64,000 bases of DNA, taken from assembly GCA_017549815.1 (NCBI GenBank), contig JAFYNH010000032.1, positions 1-64,000 of the forward strand, in the 5' to 3' direction. Position numbers and translations under genes: made by a program. Every line of letters begins with the position of its first letter. The stretch's first letter is position 1. Shown piece by piece: positions 1 through 8,421 of the stretch. The notes under the pieces were generated by a model. The model had not been told where the DNA came from. It did no database searches and saw nothing but the letters and a program-made list of their open reading frames with translations. This DNA is from Selenomonadaceae bacterium (GTDB taxonomy: Bacteria; Bacillota; Negativicutes; Selenomonadales; Selenomonadaceae).

Positions 1-819
1 GCGCTTGTCAAAGTATTTTTATAAGTTGCAATCGAGCCGTTCAGTTCCCAATGAGCCGCCGTAGTCTGCGGAGTTGGCACGTCGGTCGCGAGAGATAAAG
101 TATATCCGTTGCTGACTGTAACATTATTTTGATTGAGAGCCGCCGCGCCAACCATTATTGTATTTTCGCTTAAAGAAATGCTGTCCAAAGATTTAACGCC
201 GTCAACTGTGATTAAATTTTCGCCGCCATTCTCCGTATTGTAAACGATTTGATTATTAACGACAGAATAACCCGCGCTTGTCGAAGTATTTTTATAAGTT
301 GCAATCGAGCCGTTCAGTTCCCAATGAGCCGCCGTAGTCTGCGGAGTTGGCGCGTCGGTCGCGAGAGATAAAATATATCCATTACTTACCGTGACATTCG
401 AGTTATTTAGAGCCGCCGCTCCGACTGTTATTGTATTTCCGCTTAAAGAAATGCTGTCCAAAGATTTAACGCCGTCAACTGTGATTAAGTCTTCGCCGCC
501 ATTCTCCGTATTGTAAACGATTTGATTATTAACGACAGAATAACCCGCGCTTGTCAAAGTATTTTTATAAGTTGCAATCGAGCCGTTCAGTTCCCAATGA
601 GCCGCCGTAGTCTGCGGAGTTGGCACGTCGGTCGCGAGAGATAAAATATATCCATTACTTACCGTGACATTCGAGTTATTTAGAGCCGCCGCTCCGACTG
701 TTATTGTATTTTCGCTTAAAGAAATGCCGTCGAGCGATTTAACGCCGCTGACTGTGATTATTGTATTACTTGACGTGCCGTAAGTGGCGGTTGTGCCGTT
801 GAGTTGCCAAGTTTTTTTC
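1..819 (-). repeat. 273-bp tandem repeats (91 aa) within the RTX-like gene
   Basis: The same phrase (GCGCTTGTC then AAGTATTTTTATAAG) recurs at about 1, 274 and 547, giving an exact 273-bp period, which is 91 codons. Units 1 and 2 are nearly identical; the third degenerates after about 780. Differences are few single-base changes (for example TCAAAG or TCGAAG), which points to recent duplication or gene conversion. Further units may lie beyond the left edge. Confidence 0.9.
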
Positions 820-1574
820 TCTTCGCCTGCAATGTTCACGCTTGCCAAACTCGCCGCGCCAACAAGAGAAATTTCTCCGTCATCGACAGTCACAATGATA
901 TTTTTGCCGCTCTTTGTTGTGGAATACGAGCCGCCGATTATTGAAAGAGTGTCATCGCCGTCAAAGCCGTAAACAATATCGTTTCCATCGCCTGACTTGT
1001 AAATTATCACATTGTCTTCCGAGCCATAGCTTAAACTGATTAAATCATTACCTGCGCCGGTGTTGATTGTGCAATAGTAGCCCTCATTGTTATAAACGGA
1101 ATCATTACCTGCGCCCGTGTTGATTGTACAATATTTGCTATGATTATAAACGGAATCCTTTCCTGCGCCGGTGTTTATTGTGCACCAGTCGCCAGAACTG
1201 TTATAAACTGTATCGGAGCCGTCGCAAGTATTGATTGTGCAATCGTCGCCCCAATAATTCTTAACTGAATCATTTCCTTCGCCCGTGTTGATTGTGCAAT
1301 TGTGTGTGTAATATCCATAGTAATAATCATTGCCGTCGCCCGTGTTGATTGTGCAATAGTCGCCATAGTTCCAAACGGAATCATTACCTTCGCCAGTGTA
1401 GATTGAAACGTAGTTTGCACTTGAATATCCATAATCTCCGTTATATATGTTATCAACAGTATCATCGCCGTTTCCGGTGCTAATCGTGACTTTGCCACCG
1501 TAATTTTTTATTGAATCAGCCGCGCTCGTGCCTGTGATAAGAGTTTCGTGCGTCGTGTTCTTAAAATTAGCCAT
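1..1574 (-). CDS. RTX-like repeat protein, 5' part (runs off the left edge)
   Basis: The reading frame opens at an ATG at 1574 (MANFKNTTHETLITGTSAAD), behind a strong GGAGGCGG ribosome binding site, and stays open to base 1, so the C-terminus is missing. The first ~170 residues are acidic Gly-Asn-Asp nonapeptide-like repeats (TINTGxGNDSVYN), typical of calcium-binding RTX proteins exported by type I secretion. From about residue 250 the protein changes to a 91-residue tandem unit (WELNGSIATYKNT, SAGYSVVNNQIVYNTENGG, LITVDGVKSLDSISLS) encoded by 273-bp DNA repeats. There is no Sec signal peptide and no HExxH motif in the visible part. Probably a secreted or surface repeat protein; the exact function is unknown. 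RTX character confidence is high. Confidence 0.85.
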   Translation of the reverse strand, partial: MANFKNTTHETLITGTSAADSIKNYGGKVTISTGNGDDTVDNIYNGDYGYSSANYVSIYTGEGNDSVWNYGDYCTINTGDGNDYYYGYYTHNCTINTGEGNDSVKNYWGDDCTINTCDGSDTVYNSSGDWCTINTGAGKDSVYNHSKYCTINTGAGNDSVYNNEGYYCTINTGAGNDLISLSYGSEDNVIIYKSGDGNDIVYGFDGDDTLSIIGGSYSTTKSGKNIIVTVDDGEISLVGAASLASVNIAGEEKKTWQLNGTTATYGTSSNTIITVSGVKSLDGISLSENTITVGAAALNNSNVTVSNGYILSLATDVPTPQTTAAHWELNGSIATYKNTLTSAGYSVVNNQIVYNTENGGEDLITVDGVKSLDSISLSGNTITVGAAALNNSNVTVSNGYILSLATDAPTPQTTAAHWELNGSIATYKNTSTSAGYSVVNNQIVYNTENGGENLITVDGVKSLDSISLSENTIMVGAAALNQNNVTVSNGYTLSLATDVPTPQTTAAHWELNGSIATYKNTLTS

Positions 1575-1647
1575 AAGACCGCCTCCATTTTTATTAATCA
1601 TAGTTCATTCAAGCTTAAAAACGAGTTTGAATGTAACTTTAAAGGAA

Positions 1648-1675
1648 ATTATATCACTAAAAGATATTTTAGCAA
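1648..1675 (-). promoter_or_regulatory. Promoter of the leftmost RTX-like gene
   Basis: On the minus strand a -35 TTGCTA (1675-1670) and a perfect -10 TATAAT (1653-1648) are 16 bp apart, about 75 bp upstream of the ATG at 1574. Seen in sequence; sigma-70-type use is inferred. Confidence 0.6.
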
Positions 1676-1727
1676 GTTTTTAGAGTAAAAATTTTTACGA
1701 GATGAATTTGGAGGCTTAAAATGCTTT

Positions 1728-1798
1728 TAAAAGTGATTTTGGAGCTGTGAAGATGATTTTGGAGCGTTAAAAGTGATTTTGGAATGTGATTTGGGAGG
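1728..1798. repeat. Imperfect ~20-bp tandem repeat in an intergenic gap
   Basis: Three degenerate copies of a unit containing GTGATTTTGGAGC lie back to back (AAGTGATTTTGGAGC, AGATGATTTTGGAGC, AAGTGATTTTGGAAT). No ORF or known site is associated. The 1575-2132 gap otherwise holds the RTX promoter, this repeat, a possible small RNA and the rnpB promoter. Confidence 0.5.
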
Positions 1799-1871
1799 GC
1801 AGAATACTGATTCTACATTGGTATAATTTATATGTTGTGGAAATGGCGTAGCAATGCGTGTTTGTCTGGGC

Positions 1872-1902
1872 AAAAAAAAAGACCCCCCTGTTTTGTGGGG
1901 GC
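1872..1902 (-). terminator. Orphan intrinsic terminator
   Basis: Read on the minus strand, CCCCCAC-loop-GGGGGG is followed by TCTTTTTTTTT. It points toward the leftmost RTX gene, but no annotated minus-strand gene lies upstream of it. Confidence 0.7.
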
Positions 1903-1950
1903 GAGTTAAGGTTTCAAATTACAGAATCCGCTATATTGGATTTTGTACAT
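1872..1950 (-). ncRNA. Possible small RNA on the minus strand
   Basis: A minus-strand intrinsic terminator (six-base C/G stem, then nine T, 1902-1872) has no minus-strand gene ahead of it. Upstream on the same strand TTGTGA (1985-1980) and TACAAT (1962-1957) are exactly 17 bp apart. Together they would define a transcript of about 75-80 nt starting near 1950. No family is recognised. The terminator is clear; the promoter and the RNA are inferred. Confidence 0.4.
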
Positions 1951-2096
1951 GTGATAATTGTAAACGCCTCTTTTTTGAATCACAAGTGTTTACGAAAGTT
2001 TTTTATCAAACTTTAATTTTAGGTAAAAAAATCTCCGCCGAGTTTGTCGACAAGGTTAAAAATTCTTCCAGACGTGTACTAAAAAAATTTCCTGCG

Positions 2097-2125
2097 TTGA
2101 CATGAAAAAAATATGGTGATAGAAT
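2097..2125 (+). promoter_or_regulatory. rnpB promoter
   Basis: A consensus TTGACA (2097-2102) and TAGAAT (2120-2125) are separated by exactly 17 bp. The predicted start near 2132 coincides with the first base of the P1 helix of RNase P RNA. Confidence 0.8.
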
Positions 2126-2132
2126 TTAATCC

Positions 2133-2544
2133 GTTGACAGGTAGGAGAGGCAATCGCGGTGGATTCGTCCAACGAGGAAAGTCCGGACTCCATAGAGCAG
2201 CGTGCCGGGTAACGCCCGGTGAGAGTAATCTTAAAGATAGTGTCACAGAAAAGAAAACCGCTTTACTAGGAGCTAGGGGCGAGGAATCAAGAACTAGTTC
2301 CTACCAGTTCCCAGTTCCTAAAAACTGGTTCCTAATAAAGTAAGGATGAAAAGGCAGGGTAAGAGCCTACCAGCAGTCGAGAAATCGGCTGGCTTGATAA
2401 ACCTCACGCGGAGCAAAACTAAATAGGAAAGGGTTGAGGTTGCTCGCTGACCTTTCGGGTAAGTTGCTAGATTTGGGCGGCAACGTTCAAGCAAGATAAA
2501 TGATTGCCATTATACAGAATCCGGCTTATTGACTGCCCGTCAAC
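2133..2544 (+). ncRNA. rnpB: RNase P RNA (class A), with an extended P12 helix
   Basis: This is the catalytic RNA of RNase P, which matures tRNA 5' ends. The conserved 5' core GAGGAAAGTCCGGACTCC, the internal GGATGAAAAGG and AGAGCCTACC segments and the 3' core AGATAAATGATTGCC with ACAGAATCCGGCTTA are all present and in order. The 5' GTTGAC (2133-2138) pairs with GTCAAC (2539-2544) as P1. Between CCGCTTTA and TAAAGTAAGG, where P12 lies, there is an insert of about 75 nt of TAGGAAC/GTTCCTA-type heptamer repeats (2267-2338) that can fold back on itself and lengthen P12. Ends are approximate by a few bases. Identity is near certain. Confidence 0.95.
2267..2338. repeat. Heptamer repeat cluster inside rnpB (P12)
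   Basis: Degenerate 7-bp units in both orientations (CTAGGAGCTAGGGG, then AACTAGTTCCTA, CAGTTCCCAGTTCCTA, AACTGGTTCCTA) occupy the variable P12 region. The same family occurs in at least seven other places in this window. Confidence 0.75.
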
Positions 2545-2559
2545 ACACTGCGAAATTAA

Positions 2560-2690
2560 AAACGTCGCTGTCGAGAAATTTCGCGGCGGCGTTTTAACTT
2601 GCTAAGGCGCGGCGATTAATTGAAAACTTTTTAATAATTTGCCGCGACAACTGTTTGTCCACTTTTTAAAAGTGGCGCGGCGGCGTTTTA
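2560..2690 (+). terminator. Hairpins downstream of rnpB, probable terminator region
   Basis: Two GC-rich inverted repeats follow rnpB. AAAACGTCGC pairs with GCGGCGTTTT at about 2559-2597 and ends in TTTTAA. A second palindromic stretch at 2637-2690 ends in GCGTTTTACC. The 2545-2783 gap holds no gene. Terminator function is inferred. Confidence 0.45.
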
Positions 2691-2783
2691 CCTTTTCAGA
2701 AAAATTTCCAAACCCTAATTCAGGCATTAATCACGTCCATAGATTATAATCTGATTAAAATTTTAGAAAGGAAGTGGCTGATT

Positions 2784-3449
2784 TTGAGGAGTTTTTTGCG
2801 AGCGTTAGTTATGGTGATGATTTTGCTGTCAGTCAGCGTTCCCACAAGTCAGGCGGCAACTTATCGAGTAGGAGATCAAGGCAAAGAAATTGCAGAGATT
2901 CAAGGCAAACTTGTTGTTTTAGGCTATGATGTCATGGCGGACGGTGCATTTGGTCCCGCAATGGCTGATGCTATCAAAGCATTTCAAAAGTCGCAAGGTA
3001 TGAAGGCTGACGGCTTAATTGGTCCGGCGACTTATTCGGCTCTTCTCGGAAAGGAAATGCCCGAAATTACTCACAGCTCCAACTACATTTCTCACAGAAT
3101 TATTGCAAATGCGATGGATTATCTTGGCGTCCCCTACGTTTTCGGCGGCACTAGTCCTTACGGCTTTGACTGTTCGGGCTATGTCCAATACGTCTTCGCC
3201 AATGCTGGGGTTTCGTTGCCGCGTACTGCCGACGTTCAATACGAAGTAGGAACTCCCATTTCTACGACTGAACTTGTTGCGGGCGATTTAGTTTTCTTTA
3301 GCACCTATACTTGGGGCGCGTCGCACGTCGGAATTTATCTCGGCGACAATAATTTTATCCACGCTAGCTCAAGTCGCGGCATTTCCGTTGATTCTTTGGG
3401 CAGTTCTTATTGGAGCTCGCACTATATTGGCGCACGCAGAATTTTATGA
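2784..3449 (+). CDS. Secreted NlpC/P60 peptidoglycan hydrolase with a PG-binding domain
   Basis: 221 aa. Probably a cell-wall D,L-endopeptidase acting outside the membrane. Residues 1-24 form a signal peptide (hydrophobic core MVMILLSVSVP, cleavage near SQA-A). Residues ~27-88 are a PG_binding_1 module (GDQGKEIAEIQGKL, DGAFGP, DGLIGP). Residues ~105-221 are the NlpC/P60 domain with catalytic Cys130 in FDCSGY, His181 in SHVGIYLG and His193 in FIHASS. It starts at TTG 2784, with AGAAAGGAAG upstream. A TATAAT at 2745-2750 may be the -10 element. It stands alone between rnpB and pncB and ends in a good terminator. The family call is secure; the exact bond cleaved is not known. Confidence 0.9.
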   Translation: MRSFLRALVMVMILLSVSVPTSQAATYRVGDQGKEIAEIQGKLVVLGYDVMADGAFGPAMADAIKAFQKSQGMKADGLIGPATYSALLGKEMPEITHSSNYISHRIIANAMDYLGVPYVFGGTSPYGFDCSGYVQYVFANAGVSLPRTADVQYEVGTPISTTELVAGDLVFFSTYTWGASHVGIYLGDNNFIHASSSRGISVDSLGSSYWSSHYIGARRIL

Positions 3450-3473
3450 GTCTGGAATGACTTTATCAAACAA

Positions 3474-3509
3474 AAAATGTCCTTCGGTAAGCCGGAGGCA
3501 TTTTTTTTG
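3474..3509 (+). terminator. Intrinsic terminator after the NlpC/P60 gene
   Basis: AATG-CCTTCGG pairs with CCGGAGG-CATT and is followed by eight T. Confidence 0.85.
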
Positions 3510-3510
3510 C

Positions 3511-3560
3511 TAGGAACTAGGAATTAGGAATTAGGAACTGGTTGTTAAGGGTTAAGGATT
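3511..3560. repeat. Heptamer repeat cluster
   Basis: Tandem 7-mers TAGGAAC TAGGAAT TAGGAAT begin right after the T-run of the terminator, then degenerate into GTTAAGGGTTAAGGATTAA. It lies in the leader of the next gene. Confidence 0.8.
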
Positions 3561-3646
3561 AAAAATCTTTTTTTGTGAAGGAAATTTGCAACGGCAACAG
3601 AAATAAACGGCGTTGAATTTTTATTGGCTTTTACGGAGGAATTTTT

Positions 3647-5107
3647 ATGTCGCAGTTTGACAAAAGAAATATCAGCATGATGATGGATTTTTACGAAATG
3701 ACAATGGCAAACGGTTATTTCGTGCAGGGCGGCGAAAATACTCGCGTTGCCTTTGATGTATTTTATCGCCGTAATCCCGATGCGGGCGGCTTTGCGATAT
3801 TTGCGGGGCTTGAACAGGTTATTGAGTACGTTGAGAATATGCAATTCAGCGCGAAAGATATTGATTATCTGCGCGGGCAAAAAATTTTCAGCGAGGAATT
3901 CTTGGATAGCCTGAAGGACTTTCATTTTCACGGCGATATTTACGCCTTCCCCGAAGGAACGATTATGTATCCGAATGAACCGTTTATGACGGTCGTAGCT
4001 GATTTAATCGACGCTCAACTTGTCGAGACGGCGATATTGGCGCAGATTAATCATCAATCGCTTATCGCAACAAAGGCGCGGCGGATTGTTCGGGCGGCAG
4101 AGGGTCGTTTTGTATCGGACTTTGGGGCGCGTCGTGCTCACAATATGGACGCGGCAACTTATGGAGCGCGAGCGGCATTTATCGGCGGCGTAAACGGCAC
4201 GGCGACTGTCAGCGCGGGGCAACTTTTTAATATTCCTGTCAACGGGACAATGGCGCACAGTTGGGTTATGTATTTCCGCAATGAATTCGAGGCTTTCAAG
4301 AAATATGCCGAAGTTTACCCCGATTCGACGACTTTATTGGTTGATACTTATGATGTCGTTCACAGCGGCATTCCCAATGCGATTCGCGTTGCCAAAGAAA
4401 TTTTAGAGCCGCAAGGAAAACGTCTGCGCGGCGTTCGGATTGATTCGGGCGATTTAGCTTATCTGTCTAAAAAAATTCGCAAAATGCTTGATGACGCGGA
4501 TTTAACTGATTGTAAAATTATCGCGTCGAACAGCCTTGACGAATTCACAATAACTTCTCTGATAAGTCAGGGCGCGGCGATTGATAGTTTTGGTGTCGGC
4601 GAACGTTTGATAACTGCGAAGTCCGAGCCTGTCTTTGGTGCGGTTTATAAGATTGTTGCTGTTGAAGAGGGCGGAAAATTTGTGCCGCGAATCAAAGTTA
4701 GTGAGAACGTCGAGAAAATCACTAATCCCGGCTTGAAGACTATTTACCGCATTTATAACGAGGACGGGCAAGCAGTCGCAGATTTAATCGCGTTGGTTGA
4801 TGAGACGGTTGACTTGACAAAGCCTTATCGCTACGTCGACCCTGTTAAGCCTTGGAAAAATCGTCGCTTTGAAAATTTCACGGCTAAAAAGTTGTCGCGG
4901 CTTTACGTTAAGGACGGGCGGCGCGTTGAAGAACTGCCGTCGCTCCATGAAATCAGTGATTATGTTAGACATCAGCTCGCGCAGGAAATTTGGCAGGAGG
5001 AACAACGTTTTGAAAATCCGCACCGCCACTATCTCGACATGACGCCAGACTATTACGATATGAAAATGAGTTTGCTCCATAAAACGCGCATAAATATGGA
5101 CGCTTAA
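3647..5107 (+). CDS. pncB: Nicotinate phosphoribosyltransferase
   Basis: 486 aa, the usual length for the Firmicute type. Cytoplasmic enzyme that makes nicotinate mononucleotide from nicotinate and PRPP (with ATP) in the NAD salvage pathway. The N-terminal DFYEMTMANGYF, the FGARRAHNMDAA segment and the RIDSGDLAYLSK and IIASNSLDEF phosphate-binding regions are typical. It starts at ATG 3647 behind ACGGAGGA. The next gene begins 14 bp after its stop and may be co-transcribed. No fusion or truncation is seen. Confidence 0.93.
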   Translation: MSQFDKRNISMMMDFYEMTMANGYFVQGGENTRVAFDVFYRRNPDAGGFAIFAGLEQVIEYVENMQFSAKDIDYLRGQKIFSEEFLDSLKDFHFHGDIYAFPEGTIMYPNEPFMTVVADLIDAQLVETAILAQINHQSLIATKARRIVRAAEGRFVSDFGARRAHNMDAATYGARAAFIGGVNGTATVSAGQLFNIPVNGTMAHSWVMYFRNEFEAFKKYAEVYPDSTTLLVDTYDVVHSGIPNAIRVAKEILEPQGKRLRGVRIDSGDLAYLSKKIRKMLDDADLTDCKIIASNSLDEFTITSLISQGAAIDSFGVGERLITAKSEPVFGAVYKIVAVEEGGKFVPRIKVSENVEKITNPGLKTIYRIYNEDGQAVADLIALVDETVDLTKPYRYVDPVKPWKNRRFENFTAKKLSRLYVKDGRRVEELPSLHEISDYVRHQLAQEIWQEEQRFENPHRHYLDMTPDYYDMKMSLLHKTRINMDA

Positions 5108-5121
5108 CGAGGTGAAAAATT

Positions 5122-6204
5122 TTGTCATCAAAAGTCGCTGTCGTCATTCCGATTTACAAAGAAGAAATTGATGAGCTTGAAAAAATTTCGCTCGCGCAGG
5201 TTAGGAAAGTTTTAGGACATTATCCGATTATATTCGTCGCGCCCGAAGGAAAAAATTTTTCGTACCTTGAACCGGGAGAAATGCTTATTCAATTTCACCC
5301 GCAGTATTTCCAAAATGTTAATACTTATAGCCTACTCTTGCTGTCGCCTTTCTTTTATGAACCGTTCTTAGCTTTCGATTATATTTTAATTTATCAGCTC
5401 GACGCCTTTGTTTTCTATGACGCGCTGGAGGATTTTTGTAGGCTTGGCTACGATTATATTGGCGCACCAGCTCCTGTTTCTTGGGGCAGTTCAATCGGTG
5501 AAAAAATTCCGCGTGTACTAAATGGCGGCTTTTGTCTTCGCAAAGTAGCGGCTTGTCATAAACTTTTGACGCGCCCCCCTTTTTCAATCCATAATATTTC
5601 GGAAGACAGTTTCTTTGCTTTTTACGGAAGAAAGGACGTTAATTTTAAGAGTGCGCCCGCCGAAGTCGCAAAATATTTTTCTATGGAACATTATCCCGAC
5701 CGTTGTGTAAAGCGATTGGGCTATGAGTTACCGTTTGGCTGTCACGGCTGGACAAAATTAAGCGCAGATTTCTACGTTGAACTTTTTGCGCGGCTCGGCT
5801 ATGATTTGCGTCCGTATCGTGCTCAAATGAGAAAAGAGGATTATGAAAAATTTCTGCCGCAATCTCTCGCAATAGTGGCGATGGAGCGTCTTATTCGGGA
5901 ACTTGATAAAAAAAATCTTGTACAATATCTGCCGATAAAACATTTTGCTTCTGTCCGCGTAATAAGAACGTTCGACGCTATGAAAATTTTGACACGACTT
6001 TTGACAGAAGAAAATTCTCTTGCCGATAAGATTTTTATTTATGATAAGAAGAATACACAAGCTTTGATTTGCGACGCTGAAAAAGAAAATCCGCCTCAGC
6101 TTGTAATCTGCGTGGATTATGATATTTCTGGCAAGAATATTGTTTCATTTCGTCAAGAATATCTTAAGGCTCAAGAAAAACTTTTCCACAGCTTAGGCAG
6201 ATAA
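5122..6204 (+). CDS. DUF5672-type protein, glycosyltransferase-like
   Basis: 360 aa. The N-terminal half resembles the DUF5672 family, which is usually found with glycosyltransferase genes: KVAVVIPIYKEEIDELE, a DYILIYQLDAFVF stretch, GYDYIGAPAPVSWGS and NGGFCLRKV. The C-terminal ~110 residues have no match that I recognise. There are no membrane segments, so it is probably cytoplasmic. The start is TTG 5122, preceded by GAGGTG; it follows pncB by 14 bp, which suggests a transcript unit more than a shared function. The donor and acceptor are unknown, and enzymatic activity is inferred from family resemblance only. Confidence 0.7.
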   Translation: MSSKVAVVIPIYKEEIDELEKISLAQVRKVLGHYPIIFVAPEGKNFSYLEPGEMLIQFHPQYFQNVNTYSLLLLSPFFYEPFLAFDYILIYQLDAFVFYDALEDFCRLGYDYIGAPAPVSWGSSIGEKIPRVLNGGFCLRKVAACHKLLTRPPFSIHNISEDSFFAFYGRKDVNFKSAPAEVAKYFSMEHYPDRCVKRLGYELPFGCHGWTKLSADFYVELFARLGYDLRPYRAQMRKEDYEKFLPQSLAIVAMERLIRELDKKNLVQYLPIKHFASVRVIRTFDAMKILTRLLTEENSLADKIFIYDKKNTQALICDAEKENPPQLVICVDYDISGKNIVSFRQEYLKAQEKLFHSLGR

Positions 6205-6225
6205 ATTTTGCGTAAAAAAAAATCA

Positions 6226-6259
6226 GCGACAGACTTTTTAGTGTCTGCCGCCTTTTTTT
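6226..6259. terminator. Bidirectional terminator between the DUF5672 gene and fruA
   Basis: GCGACAGAC pairs with GTCTGCCGC. It has a T-run on the plus side (6253-6259) and an A-run before it that serves the convergent fruA transcript. Confidence 0.8.
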
Positions 6260-6276
6260 ATTTAAAAACTATCTTA

Positions 6277-8205
6277 TCAATCTTGAGGTCTGGGCTTACG
6301 AATAAAGCCGAGAATCACGCAACCGACAATCGAGCCGATAATAATCGCCGCCAAGTAACCCAGCGGATTGCCGATAGTCGGGACGACGAAAATACCGCCG
6401 TGCGGAGCCATTAAGGTGCAGTCAAACATCATAACCAACGCGCCTGCAATAGCCGAACCGACCGCGCAGGCAGGAATAACATGGAGCGGGTCGCCCGCCG
6501 CAAAAGGTATCGCACCTTCAGTAATGAACGACAAACCCATTATGATATTGGTCGGAGCAGTTTTCTGTTCGTTTTTGGTGAACTTGCTCTTGAAGAACAT
6601 AGTCGAAAGCGCAATGGCAATCGGAGGAACCATACCGCCCGCCATAGCCGCCGCGATAACGTAATAGTTGCCGTCAGCCAAAAGTCCAACGCCCGTAACA
6701 TAAGCCGCCTTGTTGAGAGGACCGCCCATGTCGATAGCCATCATACCACCGATAACCGCGCCCATGACGAGTTTCGCGGAAGGATCCATGCCGCCGAGAG
6801 CATTCTTGAGAGCCTCGTTGACGCCCGCGACAGGAGGACCTATAACAAAGTTACAAATCAAGCCGATAATCAAAACGCCGAGCAACGGATAGAACAGAAT
6901 CGGCTTTGTACCTTCGAGCGAAGGCGGTAAAACGTTAAGAGCCTTTTTGAGCCAGTTGACTGCGAAACCTGCGATAAAGCCCGCAAGTAATGCGCCCAAG
7001 AAACCGGAGCCGTTGGAAGCACTCAATGCGCCGCCAACAAAGCCCGCCGCTAAACCGGGACGGTCGGCGATTGACATAGAAATAAATCCTGCGAGGACAG
7101 GCAACATAAATCCGAAGGACGCGCCACCTATGCCCATGAACGTTGCGGCGGCAGGAGTTATCGAACCGAATTTGCCGCGTTCTTCTGCAGGTAAGCTGTT
7201 CAAATCAACAGACGCGCCGTCAATCAAGAACGAAATCGCGATTAAGATACCGCCGCCGATAACGAACGGTAACATATGTGAAACGCCGTTCATTAAGTGC
7301 TTGTAAACTTGGCGACCGATACTTTCATTTTCAACGCCGCCGCCCGCGTCGCCAGCAGATTCGCCCGCTTTAGCGTGATAAATCGGAGCCTTTCCGCCGA
7401 GTGCTTTGTCAATGAGTTCGTCAGCCTTGTTGATACCGTCGGCAACTTTGGTAATGACAACGTGCTTGCCGTCAAAACGAGCCATTGCAACATTTTTATC
7501 CGCCGCAACGATAATGCCGTCCGCCTTAGCAATTTCTTCCGCCGTCAAAACGTTCTTCGCGCCGCCGGAGCCGTTAGTCTCAACCTTAATCGAAATGCCG
7601 CGTTTCTTGGCGTGTTGTTCCAAACTTTCTGCCGCCATAAAAGTATGCGCAATACCAGTCGGGCAAGCCGTGACTGCCAAAATTTGAATGTGGTCGCTTG
7701 CCTCTTTTGACAACTGAACGCTTGAGGAACTTTCGGGAGCTTGGAATTTGCCGTCCTCTTTGTCGTCGATAATCTTAAGGAATTCCTCTTTCGTAGTGGC
7801 TTTAATCAGAGCCTCTTTGAAATCGGGATCCATAACCATAGTAGCGAGCTTCGACAGAATCATTAAATGTTCGTCGTTGCCGCCGTCGGGAGCCGCAATC
7901 GCGAAGAATAATCTTGCGGGATTGCCGTCCATTGACTCGAAGTCAATACCGTCGGGGATAGTCATTGCGGCGAGACCCGGAGCCTTAACGCCCGAAGATT
8001 TCGCGTGTGGGGTCGCAATGCCGTCGCCGAGTCCTGTGGTGCCAGACGCCTCACGAGCAAAGACATCTTTTTTGTACTGTTCTTTGTTCTTGAGGTTGCC
8101 GCCCTTATCCATCAAGTCAACCAAGTGCGAAATCGCGTCCTTTTTGTCCTTGACGGAGGCACCGAGATCAATGCTCGCATTTTTGAGCAAATCTGTAACT
8201 CTCAT
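6277..8205 (-). CDS. fruA: PTS fructose transporter, EIIABC
   Basis: 642 aa, inner membrane. It imports fructose and phosphorylates it to fructose 1-phosphate. Domain order is EIIA (1-~150; phosphorylated His67 in GIATPHAKS), EIIB (~170-275; Cys181 in AVTACPTGIAHTF) and EIIC (~290-640; several membrane spans including MLPFVIGGGILIAISFL and AFAAGDP-like loops). The ATG follows TAAGGAG. It is the last gene of a minus-strand fructose cluster whose kinase gene fruK starts at 11133. Length and all catalytic residues are normal. Confidence 0.95.
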   Translation of the reverse strand: MRVTDLLKNASIDLGASVKDKKDAISHLVDLMDKGGNLKNKEQYKKDVFAREASGTTGLGDGIATPHAKSSGVKAPGLAAMTIPDGIDFESMDGNPARLFFAIAAPDGGNDEHLMILSKLATMVMDPDFKEALIKATTKEEFLKIIDDKEDGKFQAPESSSSVQLSKEASDHIQILAVTACPTGIAHTFMAAESLEQHAKKRGISIKVETNGSGGAKNVLTAEEIAKADGIIVAADKNVAMARFDGKHVVITKVADGINKADELIDKALGGKAPIYHAKAGESAGDAGGGVENESIGRQVYKHLMNGVSHMLPFVIGGGILIAISFLIDGASVDLNSLPAEERGKFGSITPAAATFMGIGGASFGFMLPVLAGFISMSIADRPGLAAGFVGGALSASNGSGFLGALLAGFIAGFAVNWLKKALNVLPPSLEGTKPILFYPLLGVLIIGLICNFVIGPPVAGVNEALKNALGGMDPSAKLVMGAVIGGMMAIDMGGPLNKAAYVTGVGLLADGNYYVIAAAMAGGMVPPIAIALSTMFFKSKFTKNEQKTAPTNIIMGLSFITEGAIPFAAGDPLHVIPACAVGSAIAGALVMMFDCTLMAPHGGIFVVPTIGNPLGYLAAIIIGSIVGCVILGFIRKPRPQD

Positions 8206-8278
8206 GGTGCACTTCTCCTTACTACTAAAAATGTATGAATGATTTCTAGCCGCCGCCTTAACTTCAACGACGACTTAT

Positions 8279-8307
8279 GTCAATCGGCATGAAAACCGAC
8301 TGTTGAC
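8279..8307. promoter_or_regulatory. Inverted repeat upstream of fruA, possible operator
   Basis: GTCAATCGG (8279-8287) and CCGACTGTTGAC (8296-8307) form an imperfect palindrome around an 8-bp AT-rich centre in the 216-bp gap ahead of fruA. The minus-strand reading contains a consensus-like TTGACA at 8283-8278. It could be a regulator site for the PTS gene or an RNA hairpin; no regulator gene lies in the window. Confidence 0.35.
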
Positions 8308-8421
8308 GTTATATAAATTTACTTAAAATCGGCTCGGAAAGTTTTCAATTTGAATTGTCATTGAAGACCGTGATGTTCACACCAGTTCTAGTTGCTCTTC
8401 GTTAAGATTAAAGCGGAATTC

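Noticed and set aside
1-1500. Regular repeats that might be a CRISPR array
   Set aside because: Units are 273 bp or Gly-Asn-Asp codon repeats in an open frame, with no 21-40 bp repeat/unique-spacer pattern and no cas genes.
1854-2343. Two short plus-strand open frames (83 and 76 codons) before and across rnpB
   Set aside because: The second lies inside the conserved RNase P RNA. The first has no ribosome site, overlaps a terminator and the rnpB promoter, and resembles nothing.
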